NCBI GenBank assembly: GCA_903813345.2
Contig: CAIIXF020000001.1
Location: forward strand, 24,481,915 to 24,541,914
Direction: 5' to 3'
Length of the DNA: 60,000 bases
From: Owenia fusiformis
Lineage: Eukaryota; Annelida; Polychaeta; Sabellida; Oweniidae
The notes beneath the pieces were generated by a model. It was not told the DNA's origin. It saw only the letters and a list, made by a program, of their open reading frames with translations, and made no database searches. The translations under genes and the position numbers were made by a program. Positions 48,668 through 59,620 of the stretch are shown here, piece after piece. The stretch's first letter is position 1. Each line of letters begins with the position of its first letter.

Positions 48668-49573
48668 TGACGTGCACGGACCTGGGGACAATTCGGGAAA
48701 TACGGGCTGATCTCAGCTTTGAGCGTTAATCTCTGCCTTATTTAAAAGCTAACGATGTGTTTTATATATCATTTTGAAGTATTTTTTATTCGCATTTCAG
48801 TGAAATTATTTTTCCTTCAAAATGTTGATGAGATCAAACATATTTTTAAAGTTAAATATATCCCGACATCGTCAAATACGCTGTAAGACGTAACACTTTA
48901 CGCTTACAGGGCTCGTTGAAATTCGGATAACTTTTGAAATAATGATCAAAATTCCGCTAAAATTTCCAATGTTTTCAATGGAACATGTTCATTTATGACG
49001 TCACAATTGCTTTACGGCTACAGTTCAAATTATCTTTTATGAACGCTTTTACATTTTTTTAAATTGTGTAAGGTTTTGAAGGCGAATGGGACGAGCAATA
49101 AGTTTTCCTTCATTTAACCTTCTAATTTAAGTCTGATTGGAAAGAAAAATTAACTGCACAATATTGTCATGGCGAAATTTACAAAACAATAACCAGGGTG
49201 TTTATTTTGCAAATAATATTAAAATAAGAGCTGGTTTTCGAGACTTTCGAGAAAAATGTGACGCATCGATTTTTTACCACAAATTCCATACATATCAATT
49301 TTTACCAACGCCCGAAGTGGATTTCTTGACCGTTTTTTCAAAATTCAAAAACATTTTAGAAATATTGTCCTCGAGATCTTGCTACCCTGTAGTTTTGGCA
49401 TGATTAGATGAGGATAAAGTATTTTATTTTTAGGTTGACTAAACTTGACAAAAATGTGACGCTTGTCGTTTTAGACGTTGTAAGGCTGTTTGCGCCCTAT
49501 GTTGCTCATTATTTTGTCTTGGTTTTTTGACGTCATAATGTTACGCTAATTATCCCCAGTTTCGTGCGACGTG
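48668..49573. mobile_element. Nested element 1, about 0.9 kb
   Basis: Absent from the 28-kb copy, where GAACAAAATA and ACAACATTTTCTTAGAC are almost contiguous. The ends are imperfect inverted repeats: CGTGCACGGACCTGGGGACA at the left and the complement of CGTCGCACGAAACTGGGGAT at the right. An 88-aa frame at 49137-49403 has no recognisable motif. Confidence 0.65.
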
Positions 49574-49990
49574 TAAATACAACATTTTCTTAGACCTGAT
49601 ATTATAGTTATACAAAAGAAAATTTGATTGATTTAACAAAATGTATTCAAACAATTAAAAAAAATAGATAAAAATTAAAGTAACCCTCTTATTTCATTAA
49701 GAAGATACTTTTTTAAATCAATCAAACTTTCATTTGTACCATTACAATGTTGAGCGACCTGAACACGTTATGTATATGTCGTTTTGTTCCACTGATTTTC
49801 AGATAAATGTTTCGTTTCATTCCGAACATATGATACTAAGAACAAGAGAAGTGTCTGATGTGTTTTCTAAACCAATATAGAGAAAAGTATATATATATTT
49901 TTCAAATTAAACAGTTACCATTCAAAAGATGATCTTTAGATTGACGATGTGTACTATTTTCAGAATTTTGGAATAACATGTGCTCAATTA

Positions 49991-50420
49991 CTCAGATGCG
50001 AGTAGGTAGTTACCAGTTTCGCCACCAGGTGGCTGGTTCGGGGGAATTAACATGGCAGGGTATTACAAAATTCCCTTAAACTTGAATATGCATCAGTTTT
50101 AGTGGTTCACTTTTCATATTACCCTTATGTATCTGATGGTTATACAAATTAAAATATGTCCAGTAAAAGAAAATATTATCTGCCCAATACAAGAAAAGAT
50201 ATTTCACTTTTTGTGGTTTTACAACATTGGGTCTATGGGGAATCTCCCCGACCTAGAAGTCACATTTTCAAAGAAAATTAAATTTTCAAAGTTGATAAAC
50301 TCTATTCAAAACCATATTTCTAAATGTAATTTTACATGTAGATTCCAAATATGACATCAGTTTGACTGAATTGTGAATTTTTAATGACGTAAATCAAGAT
50401 TATTTCTACTCGCATCTGGG
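49991..50420. mobile_element. Nested element 2, 430 bp
   Basis: Ends CTCAGATGCGAGTAG and the complement of CCCAGATGCGAGTAG are inverted repeats. The segment has no counterpart in the 28-kb copy and ends only 31 bp before the host element's right end. Both inner frames are short and without motifs. Boundaries may be off by a few bases; no target duplication is clear. Confidence 0.65.
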
Positions 50421-50823
50421 ATATTCAGTTCGCCATATCAATACCAATCCTTAACGTTTTGATTTTGAATATTTTAGGTACACTGTATACTTAATTTGGC
50501 GACCCGTTTAATTCAAGTGTGAAAAGTGTCATCAATTTAGAATTTGAAATTAAATATGTACCAAAATCTTTGGACATTCCATCAATTCGTTGACAAGTTG
50601 AAAATGCATAAACTAACGAAATGTGCCAAATCAAATCCCCGGTATTCTTAAAATTGCAATATATCGGGAAGAAGGGCGCCAAATTAAGTAGAAGTAGCCT
50701 TACAGGTTAAGGTTATGAAACTGAAGGATGAAATTAATTATCATATCATCAGCCGTACGCAAAGTATATGTGCAAGATTGGCAACACAAGTATTTTACGA
50801 TGAGTCAAAGCCTTTTAAATGTA

Positions 50824-51084
50824 CAGGGTGTCAAATAAATATATGTTCTCCCCCTTATTTTCAAAAGTATGAACTTTTTTACTTAGTCAGTTAGTATGAA
50901 TCTTTTTTATATGCGATTTTCAGTTGTTATACAATTTTCCCATATATTACTCAACTCTTCATTTTTATTAGTTCTTTAAAATTCGGTATGGCCACCATAT
51001 GCCGCATGATAGCAATTTACCCAGGGTATGATTCTAGAACATTTTCCAACAGTTCTGTCGCATCTGTCAAACTTCCAAAACATC
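50824..51084. mobile_element. Lone left end of a TA-type element
   Basis: TA followed by CAGGGTGTCAAATAAATATA at 50822-50843 matches the left end of the element at 53976. I could not find a matching right end before or after the insertion at 51088, so the copy is probably truncated. Confidence 0.4.
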
Positions 51085-51087
51085 TTA

Positions 51088-51872
51088 CCCTACTATCACA
51101 CCAAACTAGTTCTCACTACGTTCTCGAAAACGGGCTTCAACTGTGTACGAACGGACTGGACGTACTTAGAACCGTTTGGGGTCTATTTACAAACTTCATC
51201 GAACGTACTCGAACGGGTAGGTCCTCTAGAACTTAGAACATGCTCAAAATGTTATCTTGGTCGTCGCGTTCTACAATTGGAACGAGTGACAACCTACTAA
51301 CGACGAGCTGGACGTACTACGAACGGGACGGTTGTACTTCAATCCTACTAGGGACGTTTTTACAACGAGTTGAACTGTCTGAGGACGTATTGAGAACGAG
51401 GTAGAACTAATTGTAAACGGGTTAAAACTGATAAAGAACTTATTTATCAACGAGTTAGCAAAAATATAGCTATCACACAAAGCAAGTTGCCACTGCGTTC
51501 TTCAAAACTGGTTTTAAACTGAGTGCGAACGGAATGAACGTAGCTACAATGTTTTACGGTCTGTTTACGAACTTCAGACGAGGAATGTGATTTAGAATTT
51601 TGAATCGATTCAAAATTCTATGGCGACCATACCGTTCTATAATCAAGTCATGATGACCTTCTAGACTAAGGGACGCGTTATACGACGTTGCACACCGACG
51701 TGGTGCGACCTGAACGAACTGCGAATGAGATGGACGTATTTAAGACTGTTTATGAACGAAGTAGCTAATTATTTTAGACATATTTCCCGACCACAGCCAG
51801 ATTGAGCCCGTTTTACGACGTTTTCGTAGGACTGGCAAGAATGGGTAAGAAATAGTTTGGTGTGATAGGGGG
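51088..51872. mobile_element. Intact TTA-type element, 785 bp
   Basis: Ends CCCTACTATCACACCAAACT and the complement of CCCCCTATCACACCAAACTA, flanked by TTA at 51085-51087 and 51873-51875. The interior is packed with GAACG, ACGT and CGTTC words, has the 22-bp palindrome GAATTTTGAATC/GATTCAAAATTC (sharing its centre) near 51597-51618, and includes no transposase. It is the best-preserved copy in the window and the reference for those at 13543-14951. Confidence 0.82.
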
Positions 51873-53233
51873 TTAGGACTTCCTTGGAATAACGAGTCCC
51901 ATCAGATTCTTTGTTTGATACCCAGCATAAAATGTGTAAAAAAAATCAATAAGATATATGCAGAGGCAAGTATTATGATGTAATTTACATGAAAAGCTAG
52001 TCACCTATTATGAATTGATTTATGTTGCCTTCATAAGTTGAACGATTTAGGTTCATCATAACAAGACGGTATAGCTTTATATTCCAATTACTACAAATCA
52101 ATTTATATTTATGTATATTTAATTAAGTATTCATTATATTTATTATTTGTTTCATAGATTTGCTAATTAGTTTTTTTGTATGTCACCATGACATTGGTTT
52201 GCAACACTGATCATATAGAGCATTTTCCCTTAAATTGCGATGGCATTAATGTCAAATCTGTCCCAATGATTCAATGGAATGTCGAAAACAAGAGACGTGT
52301 GCCAATATTAAACGAGCCAATCTAGATATCAAGTTGCCATTTTTCTCTTTTTCGTTGATGGCATCAGGTGAAATTTCATTAAAGGCTATAGTTGATCAAA
52401 AGTACGTCTTGATACTCATCACATCCTATTTCTATAACAGACAGTAGTCTCTGGATGAAATTGTTATGGTATACCATGCAATCAAAAGTCCAGTAACTAA
52501 ATATAGAGATGCGCTGTTGTCCAGTAATAAACCCAAAATAATGGCCGTCAAAACAAAATAATGGAAATGGGAGATATTTAAGTGCCCATGTTACTTGAAA
52601 ATTGACAGAATCAAGATCATTGAACCATTTACATTAAATTGAGAACATGTAATAGATGTCAGAGATATATTAGCCATAGATATATGATGTAATATATCAC
52701 TGTGATTAAAAGTTTAAAATTGACTTTTTCCTAAAACGTTTCATGTTTTTGTATTATTAGGGGATTTTATAAAAACAAAAGTTCATGAATATTATGATTT
52801 TCAATGAGAATATAACTAGTTTTCTAGTGGACGTGAAAATAACATTATAAATAGTAAATACAAAATATAATAGGTTTGCTAGATATCCTGAAACTACAGA
52901 ATTCACTGTCTTCATGTAATGTATTTCTCAATCATGGAGGGTATTGTAATTTATAGAATGTTGTTTAAGCTTAAACATGTTTGACAATATATTGCTTAAT
53001 CACACAGTGGTGGAACTCTTCAAAATATAGCAGAGGTACGATTTTTCTTTTTCCAAACGTGTGTTTTACAAACGTGTGTCCGCATAATGTGTTTGAGAAA
53101 AGCTAATAGTTTGAGGCACCAGAATGATGAAAATAATGTTTCACTACTTTTACGCAAACGGCGTAAACGGAACGGTTAAACGTACATATGTTAACCGTTT
53201 TAACGTGTCGTTTACGTAACAAAAGTGAGTTAT

Positions 53234-53755
53234 TATGTCACCACCAAGAAAAAAACGGTCAGAAATGTACTTGCTTCAAATTTTACAAGTTATCAGAAGT
53301 TCAAATCTGACTTTAGTTTTGACCTTTATTGACATTCTCAAAAAAGGTCTTTTTCAACTTGCTTCAAATTTCAAAATCATCTACAAGTTCTCTAGAAAGT
53401 TCAAATCATTCTCAAGATCAAAAAAGATTTGACCTTCTAGCTTATTATAAATTCTTAAACTTTCAATAGCTTAACAAATACTGTTTGGACTGATTTTTTA
53501 AAATCATTTACAATTTTCCAGAAGTTCAAATCTGACTTCATATTTAAGATTTGACCTTTCATGGTCAAAAAAGGTTAAAAAAGGTATTTTTCAACTTCTC
53601 AATTTTAAATTTGAGAGTTCACCTTCAATGACCTTCACGGGGTCAAAATTGGTATTTTTTCAACTTGCTTCAAGTTGACCAATTTATTTTTTCAAAATCA
53701 TCTATACGTTCTTAACACGTTCGTAATATTGTGAGCAACTTGGTGGTGACATTTT
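53234..53755. mobile_element. GTCACCACC-family element, copy 3
   Basis: Left end ATGTCACCACCAAGAAAAAA; right end GCAACTTGGTGGTGACATTT followed by TGTCATGTTAAT. Inside are three or four degenerate units with TTCAAATCTGACTT, CTTCAATGACCTTCA and TTTTTCAACTTGCTTCAA. The AT-rich 65-aa frame across the left end is not a gene. Confidence 0.7.
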
Positions 53756-53975
53756 GTCATGTTAATTAATGCCTTGTTACATGAACCATTCGTTAGATTC
53801 GATTTCCTTAAACATATGATGCTGACACACGTCTGTGCCAAAAGGTCGCGGGGATTCCACTTACATCTCTTGAAATCACAGAAAAAGATTGAAGAGTTCC
53901 TCCACATCGATTCAATTGGCTGTCTTGCTTTGTAATGGGAGTAATTGCAATATGCATTAATGTGATACAATTATA

Positions 53976-54725
53976 CAGGGTGTCAAATAAGTTGCGTCTA
54001 CCCTGCTACAGAATCGATGGTACCTTGTCCCATGCATCGAATTTTAATTTTGTATCAACCCGTTTCTGTTTTTAATTTGTGATCAATGATGCAAAACTTT
54101 GCTAGACTTCGTCGTATATGCCCATTTGAAAAATTCAGTTCAAGTAAGGTTCGAACCTGAAACTACTTTTAAATATTTTGTACATGTCCAATTTGCGACA
54201 TGGAAATTCAATCGACTGCACCAATAATTTGATACCCGAGCAGTCCGTCGAAAACTCTTTTTTTACATTCCCCTTGTTACAAAAAGTCGTCACTATCATT
54301 ACCTTACCCCTCTATTTTCTACACATCTTTCCATAAATTGATTAAATTCACTGCCATAAACATATGTTTTCATCTTGAGCCCCTTGCTTTTTCTGATGCA
54401 TAATTCTTAAAATTCTGCCAGATATTAGTACGCCAAATTGCCATTATTCTAGTTCTCTGCGGTTACCTAAACTGATACAATATAATGCAGCAATTTGTGA
54501 CCTTGATTGACAGTCGGGTATCAGACATTCGCAATTAAAGTAACTTTGGCAAATGCTCTTTAAGTCTTGCCAAAATGTTATTATAATATTATTAATTAAT
54601 TTCTGAAATAGAATAAACTATATTTAAAACAAAACTTTGGACGATCTTCCCAACAATATATGACACTTGACACCATATATCTTAGTTTTGACTGTAGAGG
54701 AGAGGGGGACTTATCTGACACCCTG
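53976..54725. mobile_element. TA-type miniature element, 750 bp
   Basis: Ends CAGGGTGTCAAATAAGTTGC and the complement of CAGGGTGTCAGATAAGTCCC, both flanked by TA. Inner sequences also contain GATACCCGAGCAGTCC (about 54232) and GACAGTCGGGTATCAGAC (about 54510), a further inverted pair. There is no transposase reading frame. Confidence 0.75.
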
Positions 54726-54807
54726 TATAGTTAATATTATCTCTATTCAAATCAGAGAACATGTATAAATATATGGAGGTTGTTTAATTGGAGGTTTTTG
54801 ATACAAA

Positions 54808-54890
54808 GTATATCTGAGAGAAATACAATATATCAACCCGAGGGACCACATGGACCGAGGGTTGATGTATTGTAATTACCGAGGGATATA
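54808..54890. repeat. Short hairpin interrupted or bordered by the TA element
   Basis: CAATATATCAACCCGAGGG and CCGAGGGTTGATGTATTG are inverted with the 8-base CATGGACC-like centre, and TATATCTGAGAG...GAGGGATATA extend the arms. The mariner-type element begins at the TA that closes this hairpin. Confidence 0.5.
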
Positions 54891-55881
54891 CAGGGTGTCT
54901 CAAAAAAATGTACCCAAAAGTATATCAAGAGCACAGATAAACCAATCAATATTTTCAGACACTTTTTGCATGGTCATGTAGCCAAAACATGAAAGTTTTC
55001 TCCCCAATACACCATTTTTATTTCAGTCTTGTCTTTTTGATGCTTTAACCCTTTACCTTTTACACCACATAATCGATGTAACCTCATGTTTCGATGACAG
55101 CCTGTATCCTTACTGCTACATTGTTCATCATATTTGATAATAATTCCGGTGGAATAGTTTGGATTTCTCTTTAGATGTTGCCCTTAAGTTGTTTTAGGTC
55201 TTTTTGCTTGGAAAGAGCATTAAAACACTCTTTCAAATAGCCACAGGGAAAGATGTTTGAGGATGACGATGGCAGACCAAACAAAGATAATCAGGTCAAT
55301 TATCGACAAATGACTCAGAAGTTACCTTCCAGAGTTAGGCAGGCTAGCCTGGAGACCAAATGGTATCCAAATGAAAACACAGTGGTCTCAAATTGATACA
55401 CACAACAAAACCTACACTAGAATCCCAACCAATGCAGTTTCTTGAATCTCTGACCTCTCTGTATAAGGGGGCTATAAGACATTGCGAGGGCCTCCCTATT
55501 CACCATATTTGAAGGTCCATACTTTTTTCTCTGAGGCTATTTGAAGGACCATTTTTATGCTAAACCCAAGCTAAGAGACCTAGAACAACTTAAGACCAGC
55601 ATCCGAACAGAAATCAAAACATTCCACCAGAAATATCAAATGTGATGAACAATGTAGTAGTAAGGATACAGACTGTCATCGAAATATGAGGTTACATTGA
55701 ATATGTGGTGTAAAAGGTAACGGGTTATAGTATCAAAAAGGCAAAACTGAATTAAAAACTGTGTATAGGGGAAAAAACTTTCATCTTTTATCTACAAGAC
55801 CATGCAAAAAATGTCTGAAAATATTGATTGGTTTGTCTATGATGTTGATATACTTTTGGGTACATTTTTTGAGACACCCTA
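54891..55881 (+). mobile_element. Mariner-type foldback with decayed transposase
   Basis: Ends CAGGGTGTCTCAAAAAAATG and the complement of a matching sequence whose outermost G has mutated, flanked by TA. Inverted arms exceed 250 bp (for example CACTTTTTGCATGGTC, ACCTCATGTTTCGATGACAG and GTATCCTTACTGCTACATTG with their complements at the right). Between the arms, on the plus strand at about 55470-55620, three-frame reading gives LKDHFYAKPKLRDLEQLKTS and related pieces like the C-terminal part of mariner-type transposases, broken by stops and frameshifts. Confidence 0.78.
55460..55640 (+). pseudogene. Fragment of mariner-type transposase
   Basis: The peptide L-K-D-H-F-Y-A-K-P-K-L-R-D-L-E-Q-L-K corresponds in style to the block after the SPDLNP motif in mariner-type transposases, where W-G-x-L-K-x-x-V-Y is usual. 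An approximately matching SP.L.. block lies just upstream in a different frame. Several stops interrupt; it is not functional. Confidence 0.55.
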
Positions 55882-56045
55882 TACCCTCTCACCCGCTCAC
55901 TTCAGATATCAATTATATTCCTGCATGTTAATTATTTATACTTGTATATAACGCTACTAAGTATGGAATAAATGGCTGTAACATAGAAATAAAATGGTTA
56001 TATGTGATTATGTTTCTTTTCATGAATACTTCATCTTTTAGGGGT

Positions 56046-57283
56046 AGGATAAAACTAAACTACAAGCTAACTAAAATAAATAACATATATGTTCAAAGTT
56101 GTTGAATTTCTTTCTCAGAGATATTTATTTTTATTTTTGACGTTTCGTAGGATGTCCATCCTACTTCTTCAGAAATAAAATTATATTTGAATCAAACTGA
56201 AATAATTAATTATTACATAACAATGAGACAAATAGCAACCGTTACTATAGAAAACTTCATTGATGTTACAATTGACCTTTTGCGATCAGAATTCAGGAAT
56301 TTTGTTTATGGATACTGTTGTCACGTATTTCGTCTTATTGGTATGACGTCATATAGAAATGATATTAGACATGATGGAATCACGAAATGACGGACACGTG
56401 GCAGTTTTGAGCTAAAAATATTGTCGTTTCTTATATGAAAACCATGGGTCAGATATTTAACAGGTATGCCAATTTGACTAGATCATGAGTATATCTATAT
56501 ATGTGCGAAGTTTGGGTGAAATTCATACTAAACATCGATGCCTTTAAGCGCCCCCCGTTTTTGTCAAAATCGGGGGGCGCTTAACTGCTATCTAAATCAT
56601 GTCAGTAAGACCTTAGACTTGATATGTGCTTAGAATGAATGTTGATCTAGTCAAGTCAATAAATCAATAAAGCACGAAATATAGAAGATAATCTCTCAAA
56701 ATCAAGCATCTAAAGCTGGGTGACCTAATTGTGACGTCACTAAAAGATAGAATCCATTCGGTGATCGCAAATCATCAATTAAACAATTAATTGAGAAAAA
56801 TAGCAACCGTTACCATAAAAAGCTTCAATGATGTAATATACAATTAAAAACGTTTCTAAGGTAACACAACATACCACCTAGAAACGACACTAAGACATTA
56901 TGAATATGAATAAACTATAACATCTTAAAATAGACGGGATCCAGTGTGTAACCCTGATCCCTGTTTAATTCTGGACTTTTAAGTTTAATATGGATTGCTT
57001 CTTTGATTTTTCTTTTTAACCAGTGTTTTTCATTATCAATAACCGATACACCTGTCCAATTCATTTCATGTTCTTTATTTCATGTTCTTCTTTCATGTTT
57101 TGATTCAAATATAATTTTATTTCTGAAGAAGTAGGATGGACATCCTACGAAACGTCAAAAAATAAAAATAAATATCTCTGAGAAAGAAATTCAACAACTT
57201 TGTACATTACTACCAGAGAGATGAACATTCATAGAAACATATATGTTATTTATATTAGTTAGCTTGTAGTTTAGTCATCCTTG
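56046..57283. mobile_element. 1.2-kb element with 140-bp inverted ends
   Basis: Left ACTACAAGCTAACTAAAATA, AACATATATG and AAAGTTGTTGAATTTCTTTC are answered by their complements at the right. The inner part of each arm includes CTGAAGAAGTAGGATGGACA with TCCTACGAAACGTC following (57123-57156 on +; 56139-56172 on -). The middle contains the hairpin TTAAGCGCCCCCCG/CGGGGGGCGCTTAA (56544-56584), two diverged blocks around AATAGCAACCGTTAC (56231 and 56803) and GACGTCA words. No reverse transcriptase or transposase was found. Confidence 0.7.
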
Positions 57284-58699
57284 ACTGTGTCTTTCGGGAT
57301 GTTAATAGCCAAATTTTACATAGTTCAATAGAAAAATTAAGCATTTTAACTTCCCATTTGTGATATTCCCAGTAATGTTAGCTTCTTACAGTCTCTGAGT
57401 CTGATGGCCATCTCCAGATATTTACAGCTCAGCTGTAAGAAGGAAAAGGCCCAGATCTAAAACTGAACAAACTTAGTTGCAAAGTTTCTGTTATTATATA
57501 CATATATTAGATGGTTCTGGTGGTTCTTCACGTGAGATTGAGTAGATCGTGAGGATCAATCTATGTTTGGATGTGATAAAAAACCTGGATCTACCTCTGC
57601 CCTGTATCCTGCAAAAACCATTTTGATCTTAGCTTGTAATAAACAAATTACGACTGCATAAAATGTACTATATCTAGTATCTGTTCATGGGTGTCTCTTA
57701 AATTGAATCTGTTGAATTGATCAAACTTCACTTTTTTCATATTCTTCACTTTTCTCTTTTTTCCAAAACTATTTGGATCGTACTTATAAATATGTCTTCT
57801 ACATTTGCATGCATAAAAATGTGTCGGTTTTACTTACTTAGGCGTTCTGTCTGTATAGTTTTGATTTTGAAGATATTCGAGTGATAGGTTCATCTTTCAC
57901 AATTGGATTGAGGTATAATTCTGATATTTCATAGATTGAATTAACGAAGCCCCAGATATCAAACAGGACAAACATTAACAAAAATAGTACAATAACGCCA
58001 TTTCGAAGGGCAATATAGTGAAATATTGGACCAAGTGAAATTGTCACTACATTTCCCGAAGAAATTACGTTATTAGTGTTATTACCACCGTTAATGACCA
58101 GGGTTGAAATAGCAAGAAAAGCTTACGCACTGAACGATATATAATTTCCCGGGGAAAATTGCCGGTCATTAATTGCATTATTGACCGCCATTATGGACTG
58201 CCACTATGACGTCACATATTGCTCAGGTCGATATCGTAAAATTAATGCATTCTAAACTAGCACTAAAACCCCTAGAATTGGCCCGGCAAGGTGGTAATAA
58301 TAAGAAGTTAAGCTACACGTTTTTAAGAAAACTTGAAGATGAATTTGTAAAGCATGGTCCTCCGAGGATAAGTTCTTCCTTTCCTTGTAAGTCACAGGTT
58401 GAAGGTGCAGATTCAAGATTGAAGTGTTCTACACTACACTAGTATTTTCTGTAATCTTCTACTGAAGCATAAATATCATATTCTACATACATTATTTCAA
58501 TGTACTCTATTTGATAATTGATTAACTATACTGTGTCCAAGAAGATGTAAAAGCCAGACTTCTGCTTCAGCCAGCATTATCATCTGCTCTCGAAACGCAA
58601 CTACAAGGAAAGCAAACAAAAATATGTATATTAAGACTGTTAACAGTTGATTATTCTAATGTATTTGAATTTTGGATATGCAACGAAATGATAATGAAG

Positions 58700-59620
58700 T
58701 CTTAAGCTATCTTTGATGTCATACATGAACTATTTGTAAATAAGGTGTCAGAAAAAACTAGTTGTAATAATAATATTGTCGAATACTAAGAAAGGAGCAC
58801 GTGGGTTATCGCAAACAATTTCAGAAGGTTATATCTTGGATTATGACTATTTTCTGACAATGAAGACAAGTTTATCTTTTAGATCAATTCATTATCTCAA
58901 AGAAAATTATGCACAGTAATAATAAATTCAAACAAACTCGGAGATATTTAACTAGCAATTAACCCATCAACACACTTTTTGACCCCATTTTGAAGATGTT
59001 GACCCCATTTTCACCAAAAATGCAATCATTTTTTACAATGTTTAATGCATTACTATTCTTTATTTTGATGTATCAAAAAGTTCTTGAAAGAAAAACTTAA
59101 TTACATTAAGATAAGTGTTCCCCATGTTATTTCTCCATTGAAAAATCTCATGCTATCCATTGGTTTCAGTTCATTTTGGTCATCCAAATTGAATATCTTT
59201 AAAGTCCCTTGAGCAATCAAATTTTCCTTTTAGGAAATCGAACATGTCTCAAAGCACATTCTAATTATGCATTCAACAATATTATAATAGGTTGCATTTT
59301 TGGTGAAAATTAGGTCAACAATTTTGAAAAAGTATGTTGATTGGTCCATTGCCCCTTCAATATCACTTAGGTCTGATTAACTAAATTATCATTATATATA
59401 CTTTTCTTGAAGATAATGAATGGATCTAAAAGATACACCCATGTTCATGATCAAAAAATATTCATAATTCAAGTTAGAATCATTTGAAATTGTTTGCGAT
59501 AACCTACGTGCTCCTTTATAAATACTCTTCTGTTGGTGAATATTTACATACAGTGTCAGAACTTCATTCAGTTTAATAAAGGGAGACATTCAGAAAGGCA
59601 TACATTTTCACATACAACCA
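58700..59620. repeat. Foldback element with arms of about 350 bp
   Basis: AAAGGAGCACGTGGGTTATC followed by GCAAACAATTTC (about 58792-58824) is complementary to the stretch ending near 59516. Complementarity continues inwards (TATCTTTTAGATC.ATTCATTATCT; CACCAAAAATGCAA) and, less well, outwards (ACT.TTTGTAAATA...TGTCAGAA). The turn is near 59155. A GTTGACCCCATTTT word is repeated in the left arm only. No coding frame and no target duplication seen. Confidence 0.7.

Larger units (their letters stand above)
48397..50451. mobile_element. AGGATTGG-ended transposon with two nested insertions
   Basis: Ends AGGATTGGTATCGATATGGC and the complement of AGGATTGGTATTGATATGGC are flanked by TAA at 48394-48396 (the receptor stop codon) and 50452-50454. 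Outside the nested parts at about 48668-49573 and 49991-50420 it aligns with the 725-bp copy at 27990-28714. A three-base TAA target is what PIF/Harbinger elements use, though no transposase is present to confirm it. Confidence 0.78.

Noticed and set aside
54150-54175. GGTTCGAACCT resembling the B box of a tRNA gene
   Set aside because: No A box, no cloverleaf and no acceptor stem could be fitted around it; it is a small palindrome inside a miniature element.
58060-58210. GACCGCC and GGTCATTAA words suggesting a small inverted element
   Set aside because: The matches are short and broken; could be chance.
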